A stretch of 64,000 bases of DNA from Bacteroidia bacterium (GTDB taxonomy: Bacteria > Bacteroidota > Bacteroidia > Bacteroidales > CAJPTX01). Each line of letters begins with the position of its first letter. The first letter of the stretch is position 1. A model generated the notes under the pieces. It ran no database searches. It was not told the DNA's origin and worked only from the letters and a program-made list of their open reading frames with translations. A program made the position numbers and the translations under genes. Positions 1-7,864 of this stretch are shown piece after piece. The DNA lies in contig PDTX01000004.1 of assembly GCA_002749065.1 (NCBI GenBank), forward strand, positions 1 through 64,000. Direction: 5' to 3'.

Positions 1-184
1 CTTCGAGCTCAAGGTCGGGCCCCGGGCCCACACCGCGGCGGAGGCCCTCGAGCAGATCATCGCGCGGGGCTACGCCACCCCCCACCTGGGCAAGGGGCTA
101 CGGGTCGTGGCCATCGGGGTATCCATCGACACGCGGGAGGAAACGCGCGGGGATGTGGAGTGGGTGAGCAAGGAGATTGGGTAG
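1..184 (+). CDS. C-terminal fragment of AAA-ATPase-like/PD-(D/E)XK nuclease family protein (cut by window edge)
   Basis: Only the last 60 codons are present; the reading frame starts at base 2 and ends with TAG at 182-184. The fragment opens with FELKVG, where E-x-K is the nuclease core end of a PD-(D/E)XK fold (PDDEXK_9/DUF1703 type), and continues with GYATPHLGKGLRVVAIGVS. The same stretch ends the complete gene at 50560-52194: by direct comparison 49 of 60 residues are identical, so the two are close paralogs. By family knowledge the missing N-terminal part would be an AAA-like ATPase domain (PF09820). The cellular role of this multi-copy Bacteroidota family is not established. Confidence 0.85.
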   Translation, partial: FELKVGPRAHTAAEALEQIIARGYATPHLGKGLRVVAIGVSIDTREETRGDVEWVSKEIG

Positions 185-277
185 TGGGTCTAATCGGTTA
201 ACATCCTGTTTCATAGGATATTAAGTGGCATTTCGCCGGGAAGAAGAAAATATTTTCGGGATTACACCTCCACATTC

Positions 278-308
278 TTGCAATTCAACGGTTATATAGC
301 TAGCTTTG
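278..308 (+). promoter_or_regulatory. Bacteroidota-type promoter of pckA
   Basis: TTG at 278-280 and TAGCTTTG at 301-308 are separated by 20 nt. This fits the -33 TTG / -7 TAnnTTTG consensus of the Bacteroidota primary sigma factor. It predicts a start near 315 and a leader of about 75 nt before the ATG at 392. Confidence 0.7.
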
Positions 309-391
309 TACTGCAGAGCCGCAGTGCTAGGGCTGGCTCTAGGCTGGGAGTTCTTACACATGCTTTTTAATAATATAATAACATATATACC

Positions 392-2008
392 ATGGGAACT
401 ATCGATCTCTCCAAGTACGGGATACTGAATCCCCAGGAGATACTTCGCAACCCCTCCTACGACTTGCTCTATGAGCTGGAGCTAGACCCCAAGCTCGAGG
501 GCTTCGAGAAGGGCATGCTCACCGAGCTGGGAGCAGTCAATGTGGACACAGGCATCTTCACCGGGCGCTCGCCCAAGGATAAGTATATCGTGGTGGATGC
601 CGAGTCGGAGAAGCACGTCTGGTGGGCCGAGAAGGGCAAGAAGAGCTCGGACAACAAGCGGCTCAAGCAGGAGTACTGGGACTACCTCAAGCAGATCAGC
701 GCGAAGCAGCTCAGCGGCAAGCGGCTGTTCGTGGTGGATGCCTACTGCGGCGCCAACGAGGACACCCGCATGAAGGTGCGCTTCGTGAGCGAGATCGCCT
801 GGCAGGCCCACTTCGTGCGCAACATGTTCATCCGTCCCTCCGAGGAGGAGCTCAAGGGCTTCGAGCCGGACTTCGTGGTGCTGGTGGCCTCGAAGACCAG
901 CAACGACCGCTGGGAGGAGTTCGGCCTGAACTCCGAGGTCTACGCAGCCTTCCATCTCACTGAGCGTATGGCCGTTATCGGCGGTACGTGGTACGGCGGC
1001 GAGATGAAGAAGGGCATGTTCTCCGTGATGAACTACTTCCTGCCCCTCAAGGGCATCGCGGCGATGCACTGCTCGGCCAACAAGGGCAAGAGCGGCGATG
1101 TGGCCATCTTCTTCGGCCTCTCCGGCACGGGCAAGACCACCCTCTCGGCCGACCCGAACCGTGAGCTGATCGGCGACGATGAGCACGGCTGGGACGACAA
1201 CGGCGTGTTCAACTTCGAGGGCGGGTGCTACGCCAAGTGCATAGACCTCGACCCTGAGAAGGAGCCCGATATCTACGGGGCAATCCGTCGCGATGCGCTC
1301 CTGGAGAACCTCGACGTGGATGCTAAGGGCAAGATCGACTTCTCCTCCAAGAAGAAGACGGAGAATACGCGCGTGTCCTACCCCATCTACCACATCAACA
1401 ACATCGTGAAGCCCGTGTCGCGGGGTGGGCATGCGAAGAACGTCATCTTCCTGACGGCGGATGCCTTCGGGGTGCTGCCCCCCGTTTCGGCCCTCACGCC
1501 CGAGCAGATGCAGTACCACTTCCTGAGCGGGTTCACGGCCAAGCTGGCTGGAACGGAGCGCGGCATCACCGAGCCGCAGCCCACCTTCAGTTCGTGCTTT
1601 GGCCAGGCCTTCCTGCTCCTACACCCCACGGAGTACGCCCGCGAGCTGGTGCGCAAGGTGGAGATGAACAACGCGAAGGCCTACCTGGTCAACACCGGCT
1701 GGATTGGCGGGGCCTACGGCGTGGGTAAGCGTATCGACCTGCCCTCGACCCGGGCGATAATCAACGCCATCCTCGATGGCTCGCTCGTCGATGTGGAGTA
1801 CGAAACCCTGCCGATATTCAACCTCGCGGTGCCCAAGAGCGTGCCGGGGGTTGACCCCAAGATGCTCAACCCGCGCAATGCGTGGGCCTCGGCGGCTGAC
1901 TGGGAGAAGCAGGCTCGCTCGTTGGCCGAGAAGTTCATCGCCAACTTCGAGAACTTCACTGACAATGAGGCGGGTAAGGCCTTGATTCCCGCTGGCCCGC
2001 AGCTCTAG
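392..2008 (+). CDS. pckA: phosphoenolpyruvate carboxykinase (ATP)
   Basis: Interconverts oxaloacetate plus ATP with phosphoenolpyruvate, ADP and CO2 in the cytoplasm. In fermentative Bacteroidales it is thought to run largely in the CO2-fixing direction on the way to succinate or propionate. The 538 residues match the usual length of the ATP-type enzyme. The P-loop GLSGTGKTT lies at about residues 242-250, followed by the metal-binding kinase-2 element DDEHGW, and the N-terminal TGRSPKDKY segment is typical of the substrate-binding region. The ATG at 392 follows a good promoter. The gene is monocistronic, with a T-rich hairpin after the stop. Confidence 0.97.
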   Translation: MGTIDLSKYGILNPQEILRNPSYDLLYELELDPKLEGFEKGMLTELGAVNVDTGIFTGRSPKDKYIVVDAESEKHVWWAEKGKKSSDNKRLKQEYWDYLKQISAKQLSGKRLFVVDAYCGANEDTRMKVRFVSEIAWQAHFVRNMFIRPSEEELKGFEPDFVVLVASKTSNDRWEEFGLNSEVYAAFHLTERMAVIGGTWYGGEMKKGMFSVMNYFLPLKGIAAMHCSANKGKSGDVAIFFGLSGTGKTTLSADPNRELIGDDEHGWDDNGVFNFEGGCYAKCIDLDPEKEPDIYGAIRRDALLENLDVDAKGKIDFSSKKKTENTRVSYPIYHINNIVKPVSRGGHAKNVIFLTADAFGVLPPVSALTPEQMQYHFLSGFTAKLAGTERGITEPQPTFSSCFGQAFLLLHPTEYARELVRKVEMNNAKAYLVNTGWIGGAYGVGKRIDLPSTRAIINAILDGSLVDVEYETLPIFNLAVPKSVPGVDPKMLNPRNAWASAADWEKQARSLAEKFIANFENFTDNEAGKALIPAGPQL

Positions 2009-2076
2009 GAGTCTAAGCTACTGGGGGGCTGCTTATGAGCCTGTTCGGGTTGTACTAGCCCCCTTTGATATGAGGC

Positions 2077-2112
2077 GGAGAGCCGGGCATTGCGCCGGGC
2101 TCTCCGTTTTTT
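2077..2112 (+). terminator. intrinsic terminator after pckA
   Basis: An 8-bp stem GGAGAGCC/GGCTCTCC (from 2077, closing at 2105) with a GC-rich loop is followed by GTTTTTT. It lies about 70 nt after the pckA stop. Its 3' half is part of a sequence that recurs exactly 1000 bp downstream. Confidence 0.7.
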
Positions 2113-2114
2113 CG
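2090..2114 (+). repeat. 25-nt repeat, copy 1 (terminator 3' half)
   Basis: TTGCGCCGGGCTCTCC, one variable base, then TTTTTTCGT. It matches 3090-3114 at 24 of 25 positions, with the only difference at the base before the T-run. The two copies flank the CPBP protease gene. Confidence 0.8.
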
Positions 2115-2129
2115 TCTGGACCGGGCTCG

Positions 2130-2873
2130 CTAGGCACTCCTGCTCAGCTTGCCACCGACCTGCATGGCGATTGTGATCCCGGTCGCGATGGCCAACCATA
2201 CGAGCCCGTTGACTAGCTGGAGCTTCGCGTCGGTGAGGGAGTTGCTGAAGAAGAGGGAGAAGCCCACGTTGATCGATAGGTGGAATGCCGTTGATATCAC
2301 GATGTTGTGGTCCGTGCCCCGCAGCAGGTTGGCAACAATGATGGAGGCCGAGATGGTGAAGAGCAGGAAGCCCAGCATGAATAGCGCCCCGTTCTTGTAG
2401 TGACCGATATGCCACATGCCCCAGATTAGGCCGACGATGATGGATGAGATGAGCAGGGAGTGCTCGCGCCGCAGCAAGGGTTGTAGAAAGCTCCGCCAGC
2501 CGAGCTCCTCGCCCAGCGCCCCGATGAGCATGCCCAGGAATAGCGTTGAGAGCGAGGGGGATGCGGCATTGAGCTTCTGGATATCCAGGCCGATATTCCG
2601 CCCAATGTAGTGCGAGGCTAGGATTAGCGCGGCGGGGAGGATTAGGGCGAGTAGGGTTCGTAGGACGATGGGCCCGCTGAAGTAGAGGTTGATGGGGATG
2701 CGTAGGTCGCGTATCAGCAGGGCCATGATGATGAATCCCAGGGCCGGGGCGAGCTGGGGAAGGACGATAATGCTATAGTCGAGGTGGATTTTCTGCTGGA
2801 ATACGGCAAGGAGCGCGGTCACGAGGAGCGTGATGACCACGAAGAGTAGGATTTTGGGTAGCATGCGTTTCAT
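2130..2873 (-). CDS. CPBP family intramembrane metalloprotease (Abi/CAAX-protease-like)
   Basis: Predicted polytopic inner-membrane protease of 247 residues with about seven or eight hydrophobic segments. Family motifs are present: the EE pair in GALGEELGWR at about residues 122-123, and the second motif WGMWHIGHY with His at about 155 and 158; these form the proposed metal-dependent active site of the CPBP (PF02517) family. Bacterial members have been linked to prenyl-protein-like processing, bacteriocin self-immunity or membrane maintenance, and the substrate cannot be told from sequence. The ATG at 2873 is preferred over a TTG one codon upstream. The gene is convergent with pckA and lies between two copies of a 25-nt repeat, so it may be a later arrival between pckA and murB. 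Confidence 0.85.
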   Translation of the reverse strand: MKRMLPKILLFVVITLLVTALLAVFQQKIHLDYSIIVLPQLAPALGFIIMALLIRDLRIPINLYFSGPIVLRTLLALILPAALILASHYIGRNIGLDIQKLNAASPSLSTLFLGMLIGALGEELGWRSFLQPLLRREHSLLISSIIVGLIWGMWHIGHYKNGALFMLGFLLFTISASIIVANLLRGTDHNIVISTAFHLSINVGFSLFFSNSLTDAKLQLVNGLVWLAIATGITIAMQVGGKLSRSA

Positions 2874-2898
2874 CAATCTATTTTTACAATTAACTGCA

Positions 2899-2906
2899 CA
2901 AAGGTA
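2899..2906 (-). promoter_or_regulatory. -7 element for the CPBP protease gene
   Basis: Read on the minus strand this is TACCTTTG, a match to TAnnTTTG, about 26 nt upstream of the ATG at 2873. No clear -33 TTG was found at the expected spacing. Confidence 0.5.
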
Positions 2907-3089
2907 GGGAAAAACGGGGATACCGCGCTACGAGTTGGGATGCGTGAGGGCTTGGTATGTATCAGAGACGTGTGGCTGGCGCTACCCACCGTATCGTCAA
3001 GCAGTAGGGGGACGGGTGGGTGCATCGCTCGCGCATCGGCCCGGCCCTGAACGGTGTGAATTAGCCGGTATCTTGCGGGGGAGCTCGGG

Positions 3090-3114
3090 TTGCGCCGGGC
3101 TCTCCCTTTTTTCG
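3090..3114 (+). repeat. 25-nt repeat, copy 2 (upstream of murB)
   Basis: Near-identical to 2090-2114 and also ends in TTTTTTCGT. The preceding bases allow an imperfect hairpin (GAGCTCGG with CCGGGCTC, one G-U pair). No plus-strand gene lies directly upstream that would need this terminator, so it looks like a duplicated element. Its first TTG may serve as the -33 element of murB. Confidence 0.75.
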
Positions 3115-3122
3115 TACATTTG
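3090..3122 (+). promoter_or_regulatory. promoter of murB
   Basis: TACATTTG at 3115-3122 matches TAnnTTTG, and a TTG at 3090-3092 is 22 nt upstream. The predicted start is about 25 nt before the murB ATG. The promoter overlaps the second copy of the 25-nt repeat. Confidence 0.55.
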
Positions 3123-3152
3123 CCCCGATTATGCATTCTGTAAACCCGTGAT

Positions 3153-4145
3153 ATGATAGACCTTACGTCCTACACCACCTTCGGGCTACCCGCGCGGGCC
3201 GCGGAGCTGGTGGAAATACAGTCGGTGGAGGAGCTGGCCGCCTTGGGTGAGCGAATTCGCCGCGAGCGGATGCCCTACTACATTCTCGGGCGTGGTGCCA
3301 ATGTGATTTTCCGGGGCGATTTCCCGGGCTTGGTCATCCGCTATGCCGATGCGTCGCTTAGGGTGGAGGAGCATGACGATTACGTGGTGCTGGTGGCCTC
3401 GGCGGCCCAGGACTGGTGCGCGTTCGTTGAGACGGCTAGCCAGCTGGGGTGGGGGGTGGAGTGCCTCGCCGGTATCCCGGGAACGGTGGGGGCTGCGCCC
3501 ATACAGAACATAGGGGCCTACGGCGCGGAGGTGAAGGATACGATACGCTGCGTGCGGAGCTACGACCTCCTCGAGGGGGGGCTCCGTGAGCGTTCGGTGG
3601 CGGAGCTGGAGTTCGGCTACCGTGATAGCCTCTTCAAGCACGCTCTCGGCCAGCGGGAGCTCATCTACGAGGTGGAGTTTCGCCTGGAGCGCCGTTGTTT
3701 TCATGCGGAGCGGCTGTTGCGCTTGGGCTACTCGGAGGGGGAATTGGAGGGGCTCACCCCGCTGCGGGTCTGCGAGAGGGTGCTGCGTATCCGGGGGGAG
3801 AAGCTGCCCGACGTGGCGCGGATTGGTAGCGCCGGGAGCTTTTTCAAGAACCCCGTGGTGCCGCGGGAGCTGGCCGACGGCCTCCTGGAGGTGTACCCCG
3901 GCATGCCGACCTACCCGGCGGGCGATGGGCTGGTCAAGCTCTCGGCGGCCTGGCTGCTCGATACGGACGGCTGGAAGGGGCGTAGGGTGGGTGGCGCGGG
4001 TGTTTGGCATCTGCAGCCGCTCGTGCTGGTGAACCATGGCGGGGCGACCGTGGAGGGGGTGCTGGCCCTCGCGGAGGAGATACGGGCGAGCGTCAGGGCG
4101 CGCTTCGGGGTGGAGCTGGAGCGGGAGGTCAACGTGGTGGGCTAG
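3153..4145 (+). CDS. murB: UDP-N-acetylmuramate dehydrogenase (UDP-N-acetylenolpyruvoylglucosamine reductase)
   Basis: NADPH-dependent reduction of UDP-GlcNAc-enolpyruvate to UDP-MurNAc, the second committed step of peptidoglycan precursor synthesis in the cytoplasm. The 330 residues match type I MurB. Visible motifs are the FAD-binding [10 protein letters not shown] (about residue 45), the [17 protein letters not shown] flavin loop (about 109-125), YRDSLFK (the Tyr-containing loop of type I enzymes, about 153) and the catalytic serine in [10 protein letters not shown] (about 229). It has its own TAnnTTTG promoter. The next gene downstream is tRNA-Ser on the other strand. Confidence 0.95.
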   Translation: MIDLTSYTTFGLPARAAELVEIQSVEELAALGERIRRERMPYYILGRGANVIFRGDFPGLVIRYADASLRVEEHDDYVVLVASAAQDWCAFVETASQLGWGVECLAGIPGTVGAAPIQNIGAYGAEVKDTIRCVRSYDLLEGGLRERSVAELEFGYRDSLFKHALGQRELIYEVEFRLERRCFHAERLLRLGYSEGELEGLTPLRVCERVLRIRGEKLPDVARIGSAGSFFKNPVVPRELADGLLEVYPGMPTYPAGDGLVKLSAAWLLDTDGWKGRRVGGAGVWHLQPLVLVNHGGATVEGVLALAEEIRASVRARFGVELEREVNVVG

Positions 4146-4181
4146 GGGGCTGGAGTGATGGTGGGACGCCCGGCATTCCAG

Positions 4182-4266
4182 CGGAGAGGGAGGGATTCGA
4201 ACCCCCGGTACCTCGCGGTACAACGGTTTTCAAGACCGCCGCATTCGACCACTCTGCCACCTCTCC
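4182..4266 (-). tRNA. tRNA-Ser (anticodon TGA)
   Basis: Read on the minus strand, the acceptor stem GGAGAGG (4266-4260) pairs with CCTCTCC (4189-4183), with discriminator G at 4182. The D-arm, the anticodon loop CTTGAAA with anticodon TGA, a class II variable arm (about TACCGCGAGGTA) and the GGTTCGAATCC T-arm are all present. The terminal CCA is not encoded. Confidence 0.95.
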
Positions 4267-4278
4267 TGGTGTAGGGCG

Positions 4279-4309
4279 CAAAGGTAGTACTCTTTTTCTA
4301 CCTATCCAA
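4279..4309 (-). promoter_or_regulatory. promoter of tRNA-Ser
   Basis: Minus-strand TTG (4309-4307), 20 nt, then TACCTTTG (4286-4279), a full match to the Bacteroidota consensus. The -33 element lies inside the last codons of the upstream CNNM/CBS gene, which is on the same strand. Confidence 0.75.
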
Positions 4310-5584
4310 TACCCGCAGCTGCACCAGGCCGATGCGCCCGGCGTTCACCCGTAGCACCGTGATAAGGAAGTTGCCAATCACGATTTCCTCCCCCACCTTC
4401 GGGATGCTCGGGTCATGCTCCAGGATGAAGCCCGCGAGCGTGTCGTAGCCCTCATCCTCCGGGATCTCCAGGCTGAATTCTTCGTTGATGGACTCCACCT
4501 CGGCCCGCCCGCTCAGGAGGTAGGTGCCCTGGCCAACGGTCTTCATCACGATGCGCGTCAGGTCGTGCTCGTCGTTTATCTCCCCGAAGATCTCCTCCAC
4601 CAGGTCCTCGATGGTCACCAGCCCGGCCGTGCCCCCGAACTCGTCCACCACGATGGCCATGCTGCGCGAGGTGCGGATGAACTGGGCGAGGAGGTCCCGC
4701 GCCCGCATCGTCTCCGGGACGTACACCAGCTGCAGGAGGATGTCCGCGATGCGGCCCGGTGAGCGGAAGAGCGACTTCGCGTTCACGTAGCCCACGATGT
4801 TGTCCACCGTGTCCTCATACACCGGGATGCGCGAGTAGTGCGAGCTCACCAGCAGCTGTTGCAGCCGGCTGAGGCTCTCGTTTATCTCGATGGTGACCAT
4901 GTCTGTCCGCGGAATCAGGCAGTCGCGAACCTTCAGCTCGCTGAAGTCCAGCGCGTTCTGGAATATGCGTATCTCCTGCTCCTTGACCTGGTCCTCCTCC
5001 TCGCGCATTTTCCCCTGCGAGGCCTCGTCCACCAGGTTGTTCAGGTCGGACTTGCCGAAGGCCAGCGTGCCCCCCCGGCTATCCACCCCCCCGGGGATGA
5101 ACAGGCGCAGCAGGCGGTTGGAGACCCACGTCGTGGCGTGCGCCACCGGGAACAGCAGGATGTAGAACACCGCGATGGGGAAGGCGAAGACCTTCAGGAA
5201 GAAGTTCGGGTGCGTATGGAAGAGCACCTTGGGTAGGAACTCGGCTATAATCAGGACGATGACCGTGCTGATGACCGTCTGGGCCGCCAGCAGCAGGCTC
5301 GCGTTCCCGGATATGCTCGTGAGCCAGGGCCCCAGGACCACCGTCATCGCCATGCCGTAGACCACCATCGCCACGTTGTTGCCCACTAGGATGGTGGCGA
5401 TGAACTGCGCGGGGTGCGACACGTACATCTTCACCAGCCGGTTGTTGAGCGAATTGCTCTTGCGGTCCATCTCCAGCCGTAGGCGGTTGGCCGAGAGGTA
5501 CGCTATCTCCATGCCCGAGAATAGGGCCGAGAATAGGAGCGAGAGCGCGACGGCCAGGTAGCCCAGCGATAGCGACTCATCCAT
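4298..5584 (-). CDS. CNNM/CBS-domain membrane protein (hemolysin/CorC family, GldE-like)
   Basis: A 428-residue inner-membrane protein. An N-terminal CNNM (DUF21) domain of about four membrane segments (residues about 5-160) is followed by a CBS pair (about 200-330, including [11 protein letters not shown] and the [20 protein letters not shown] signature) and a C-terminal CorC_HlyC transporter-associated domain (about 345-428). The family is linked to Mg2+/Co2+ efflux. In gliding Bacteroidota the same architecture is called GldE, but there is no gldD partner here, so the motility name is not used. It is the last gene of the mfd-coaX-lptC operon and overlaps the upstream small gene by 8 nt, suggesting translational coupling. 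Confidence 0.9.
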   Translation of the reverse strand: MDESLSLGYLAVALSLLFSALFSGMEIAYLSANRLRLEMDRKSNSLNNRLVKMYVSHPAQFIATILVGNNVAMVVYGMAMTVVLGPWLTSISGNASLLLAAQTVISTVIVLIIAEFLPKVLFHTHPNFFLKVFAFPIAVFYILLFPVAHATTWVSNRLLRLFIPGGVDSRGGTLAFGKSDLNNLVDEASQGKMREEEDQVKEQEIRIFQNALDFSELKVRDCLIPRTDMVTIEINESLSRLQQLLVSSHYSRIPVYEDTVDNIVGYVNAKSLFRSPGRIADILLQLVYVPETMRARDLLAQFIRTSRSMAIVVDEFGGTAGLVTIEDLVEEIFGEINDEHDLTRIVMKTVGQGTYLLSGRAEVESINEEFSLEIPEDEGYDTLAGFILEHDPSIPKVGEEIVIGNFLITVLRVNAGRIGLVQLRVLDR

Positions 5585-5795
5585 CCTGCAGCCCCTCCTC
5601 CCTATTGCGGTTCTGCCGCGACCTACGAAAGCACACGCGGAGCGCCACCATGAGCGAGGCGTACGCCCCCATCCCCAGGAACACCCACCCGCGGGTCGGT
5701 TGCGCGCCCATGATGCGGTACGATAGGTAGAAGCATATGCAGGCCAGCGCGGCCCATACCATCTCCAGTGCCCTTTGCAGCGTCGTGCGGCTCAT
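5577..5795 (-). CDS. small two-segment membrane protein, unknown function
   Basis: A 72-residue protein with two hydrophobic stretches (about residues 10-25 and 36-53) and a basic tail rich in Arg and Asn. It is supported as a real gene because it fits tightly between lptC (15 nt upstream) and the CNNM/CBS gene (8-nt overlap) on the same strand, and because its frame stays open only over this length. No family is recognised. Position suggests an envelope role together with its operon neighbours. Confidence 0.65.
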   Translation of the reverse strand: MSRTTLQRALEMVWAALACICFYLSYRIMGAQPTRGWVFLGMGAYASLMVALRVCFRRSRQNRNREEGLQDG

Positions 5796-5810
5796 CTCTC
5801 CTTTCCCTTG

Positions 5811-6404
5811 CTATTCCCTCGCGCCCCGGGGTGGTTCCTCCCCCTCGGTGCTGGCATCCTGCGTCTTCCTGATGCTTATGACCCCGTGGGGCTCGCGGAT
5901 TTCCCAGTCGGTGAAGCGGTCATCGCTCTCGAAGCCCTTCCCGTAGAGGATTACGCGCTCCTGCCGTATGCGCACATTCGCGTTCGTGTACACCCGCTGG
6001 TTGGCCTCGTCCCAGTATATCTGCTCAGTGCGGATGGAGTCGCCCTCCTCGTTCACCGCCACCACGTCGTTGCGCGCATCCCAGAGCTTGCGGTCCCGCT
6101 CGTACTTGGCGTACTTGGCCCTAATCATCGCCTTGACCCTGCCGGAGTCCGAGTAGGAGTACACCTCTATCCCCTGCGGGAATTCGTCGTAGCTCCCCTC
6201 GCCCTCCTTCATGGAGGTCATGGCCTTGGCGCGGACCTTGGCCACCGGCCGGCCGTGCTCCGTGTAGAGCAGCTCTATGCTGTCGGCCGTCAGCATGGGG
6301 GCCTTCTCCAGGTCGGAGTACTGTGCAATCTGGTCGGGGCGGTTGGAGCAGCAGCAGAGCCACAGCCCCGCCAGCGCCAGGCAAAGGCACTCTCGCTTCC
6401 TCAT
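5811..6404 (-). CDS. lptC: LPS export ABC transporter periplasmic protein LptC
   Basis: Membrane-anchored periplasmic component of the Lpt bridge that passes lipopolysaccharide from the LptB2FG transporter to LptA. The 197 residues start at MRKRECL (ATG at 6404), which gives a short signal with a Cys cluster (WLCCCSN) resembling a lipoprotein signal; a longer frame to 6464 lacks this and runs into a terminator hairpin. The body has the LptC/OstA beta-jellyroll pattern (VRAKAMTSMKEGEGSYDEFP, then the later DARNDVVAVNEEGD and RVYTNANVRI segments). It lies in the coaX-TPR-lptC-CNNM operon order common in Bacteroidales. Confidence 0.85.
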   Translation of the reverse strand: MRKRECLCLALAGLWLCCCSNRPDQIAQYSDLEKAPMLTADSIELLYTEHGRPVAKVRAKAMTSMKEGEGSYDEFPQGIEVYSYSDSGRVKAMIRAKYAKYERDRKLWDARNDVVAVNEEGDSIRTEQIYWDEANQRVYTNANVRIRQERVILYGKGFESDDRFTDWEIREPHGVISIRKTQDASTEGEEPPRGARE

Positions 6405-6436
6405 GGTCTTGCTTTGGGGGCTTGCGCGCTGGGTGG

Positions 6437-6469
6437 AAAAAAGAGGGGTGCTGTCTGCCAACACCCCTC
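6437..6469 (-). terminator. internal terminator or attenuator between the TPR gene and lptC
   Basis: On the minus strand an 8-bp stem GAGGGGTG/CACCCCTC (6469-6462 with 6450-6443) and an 11-nt loop are followed by six T (6442-6437). It sits in the 81-nt gap between the TPR gene and lptC, so it should reduce read-through from mfd-coaX-TPR into lptC. Confidence 0.65.
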
Positions 6470-6485
6470 CTTCCCTGTCGCGTTC

Positions 6486-7841
6486 CTAGTTTCGTGCGCG
6501 TATCTTCGTCTTGGTCTTTATCCAGCAGGGCACCGTGAAGGTCTTGTCCACCTCCAGGTCGGCGTAGAATATCTCCTCGCGCGTGGGGAAGAGGCGCTCG
6601 TGGTGGCTTATCTGCTTGTTGCACTCCCCGGCCAGGCTTGCGTCCTTGGCCTTAGCCTGTAGGAACATATCCACGGCGATCCAGTGCACCGAGGCGCGCT
6701 CTATCTTGCTCACCCCGCAGGCCTTCTGCATGCCGTAGAGCTGGCCCAGGAGGAAGTAGCCCTTGCCCATGTTGGGGTCGTACTTGTTGGCCTGCAGCAC
6801 CAGGGAGCGGGCCTTGGGCAGGTCGCCCACGTTCCGGCCCTCGAAGCTAGCGTACTCGACCAGCATCGCCGCCTTCCGGACCGGCTCCTCCTCGCGGGCG
6901 ATGGCCATGGTGAACATCTTGGAGGCCTTCTCATTCTCCTGCTTCGCGGCGTACAGCTGGGCAATCTCTATGCCCAGCGCGGCTGTCGGCGTGGTGTTGA
7001 ACACCACCTCCGCGGCCTGCAGGTAGAGCGGCGAGCTGGTGCACTTGATGGACTTCATCTTCTCCACGATGGTCTTGGCCAGGTTCAAATCCCGGGGTGC
7101 CGCCTTGAGCTTCGGGCCGTAGAGGTCCTCCACGTACTTGCAGTCGGCCACACCCGCGCTGGCGAACAGCTGGTCGAGCGACTTCTTCATCTCGCGCAGC
7201 TTCTCGCCCTTATCCGGCTCGGCCTTCAGCTGCGCCTCGAACACGTCGCTCAGGTCCGAGTACAGGGTCATCACCTCATTCTCCTTGACCTTCTTGTCGG
7301 CGTACAGCTCCTTGCCCATCTTCATCATGGCCAGCGTCGCCTCAGCATCCATCTTATTCTTCTGCAGCTTCAGCGCCTCCTTCAGGTAGCCGTAGGCCTC
7401 TTCGCGGCGCTCCGGGTCGTACTGGTACAGGTCCTCGCCCATGAAGGTCAGCACCGTGCCCCGCTCGTGGTAGTAGGTCATCCGCTGCTTGTAGAGCCTC
7501 ACCAGGCTGTCGGCCAGCGCCTTGCGCTCCTCGTCCTCGATGTCGGCCGCCAGGCGGGCCTTGATCATCTTCGCGCCGCGGATGTAGATGTTCTTGCTCG
7601 ACTGCGGGCAAAGCCGGTACACGGCCTGCCACGGTGCCGCCGCCTCCGCGTAGTTATCCTGCTTGTAGAACTCCTGGTAGTAGCTCGTGTTCTTGAGGCA
7701 CTCCATTCGGGTCTCCTTGTCCGCCCCGTACTTCGGGTTCGAGAGCATGGCGTTATTCACCTGCGCATTCGCGGTGGATACGCCCATCACCAGCACCAGC
7801 TGGAGCACGCTGAAGAGCATGCTAATCTTCATCTTTTTCAT
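6486..7841 (-). CDS. secreted tetratricopeptide-repeat-like protein
   Basis: A 451-residue protein with a Sec signal peptide ending near residue 26 (VSTANAQ). The rest is helical with TPR-like spacing, for example YYQEFYKQDNYAEAAAPWQAVY (in two halves) near residues 53-75, and repeats around 280-400 ending in YFLLGQLYGMQKACG. Four or more cysteines are spread through the mature part. The family is a conserved Bacteroidales periplasmic protein of unknown function, found between the outer membrane protein gene and lptC. Operon position suggests a role in outer-membrane assembly or LPS transport, which is an inference. A T-rich hairpin follows the stop. Confidence 0.75.
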   Translation of the reverse strand: MKKMKISMLFSVLQLVLVMGVSTANAQVNNAMLSNPKYGADKETRMECLKNTSYYQEFYKQDNYAEAAAPWQAVYRLCPQSSKNIYIRGAKMIKARLAADIEDEERKALADSLVRLYKQRMTYYHERGTVLTFMGEDLYQYDPERREEAYGYLKEALKLQKNKMDAEATLAMMKMGKELYADKKVKENEVMTLYSDLSDVFEAQLKAEPDKGEKLREMKKSLDQLFASAGVADCKYVEDLYGPKLKAAPRDLNLAKTIVEKMKSIKCTSSPLYLQAAEVVFNTTPTAALGIEIAQLYAAKQENEKASKMFTMAIAREEEPVRKAAMLVEYASFEGRNVGDLPKARSLVLQANKYDPNMGKGYFLLGQLYGMQKACGVSKIERASVHWIAVDMFLQAKAKDASLAGECNKQISHHERLFPTREEIFYADLEVDKTFTVPCWIKTKTKIRARN

Positions 7842-7864
7842 CTTCTAACGGTTTAGTTAGTACT

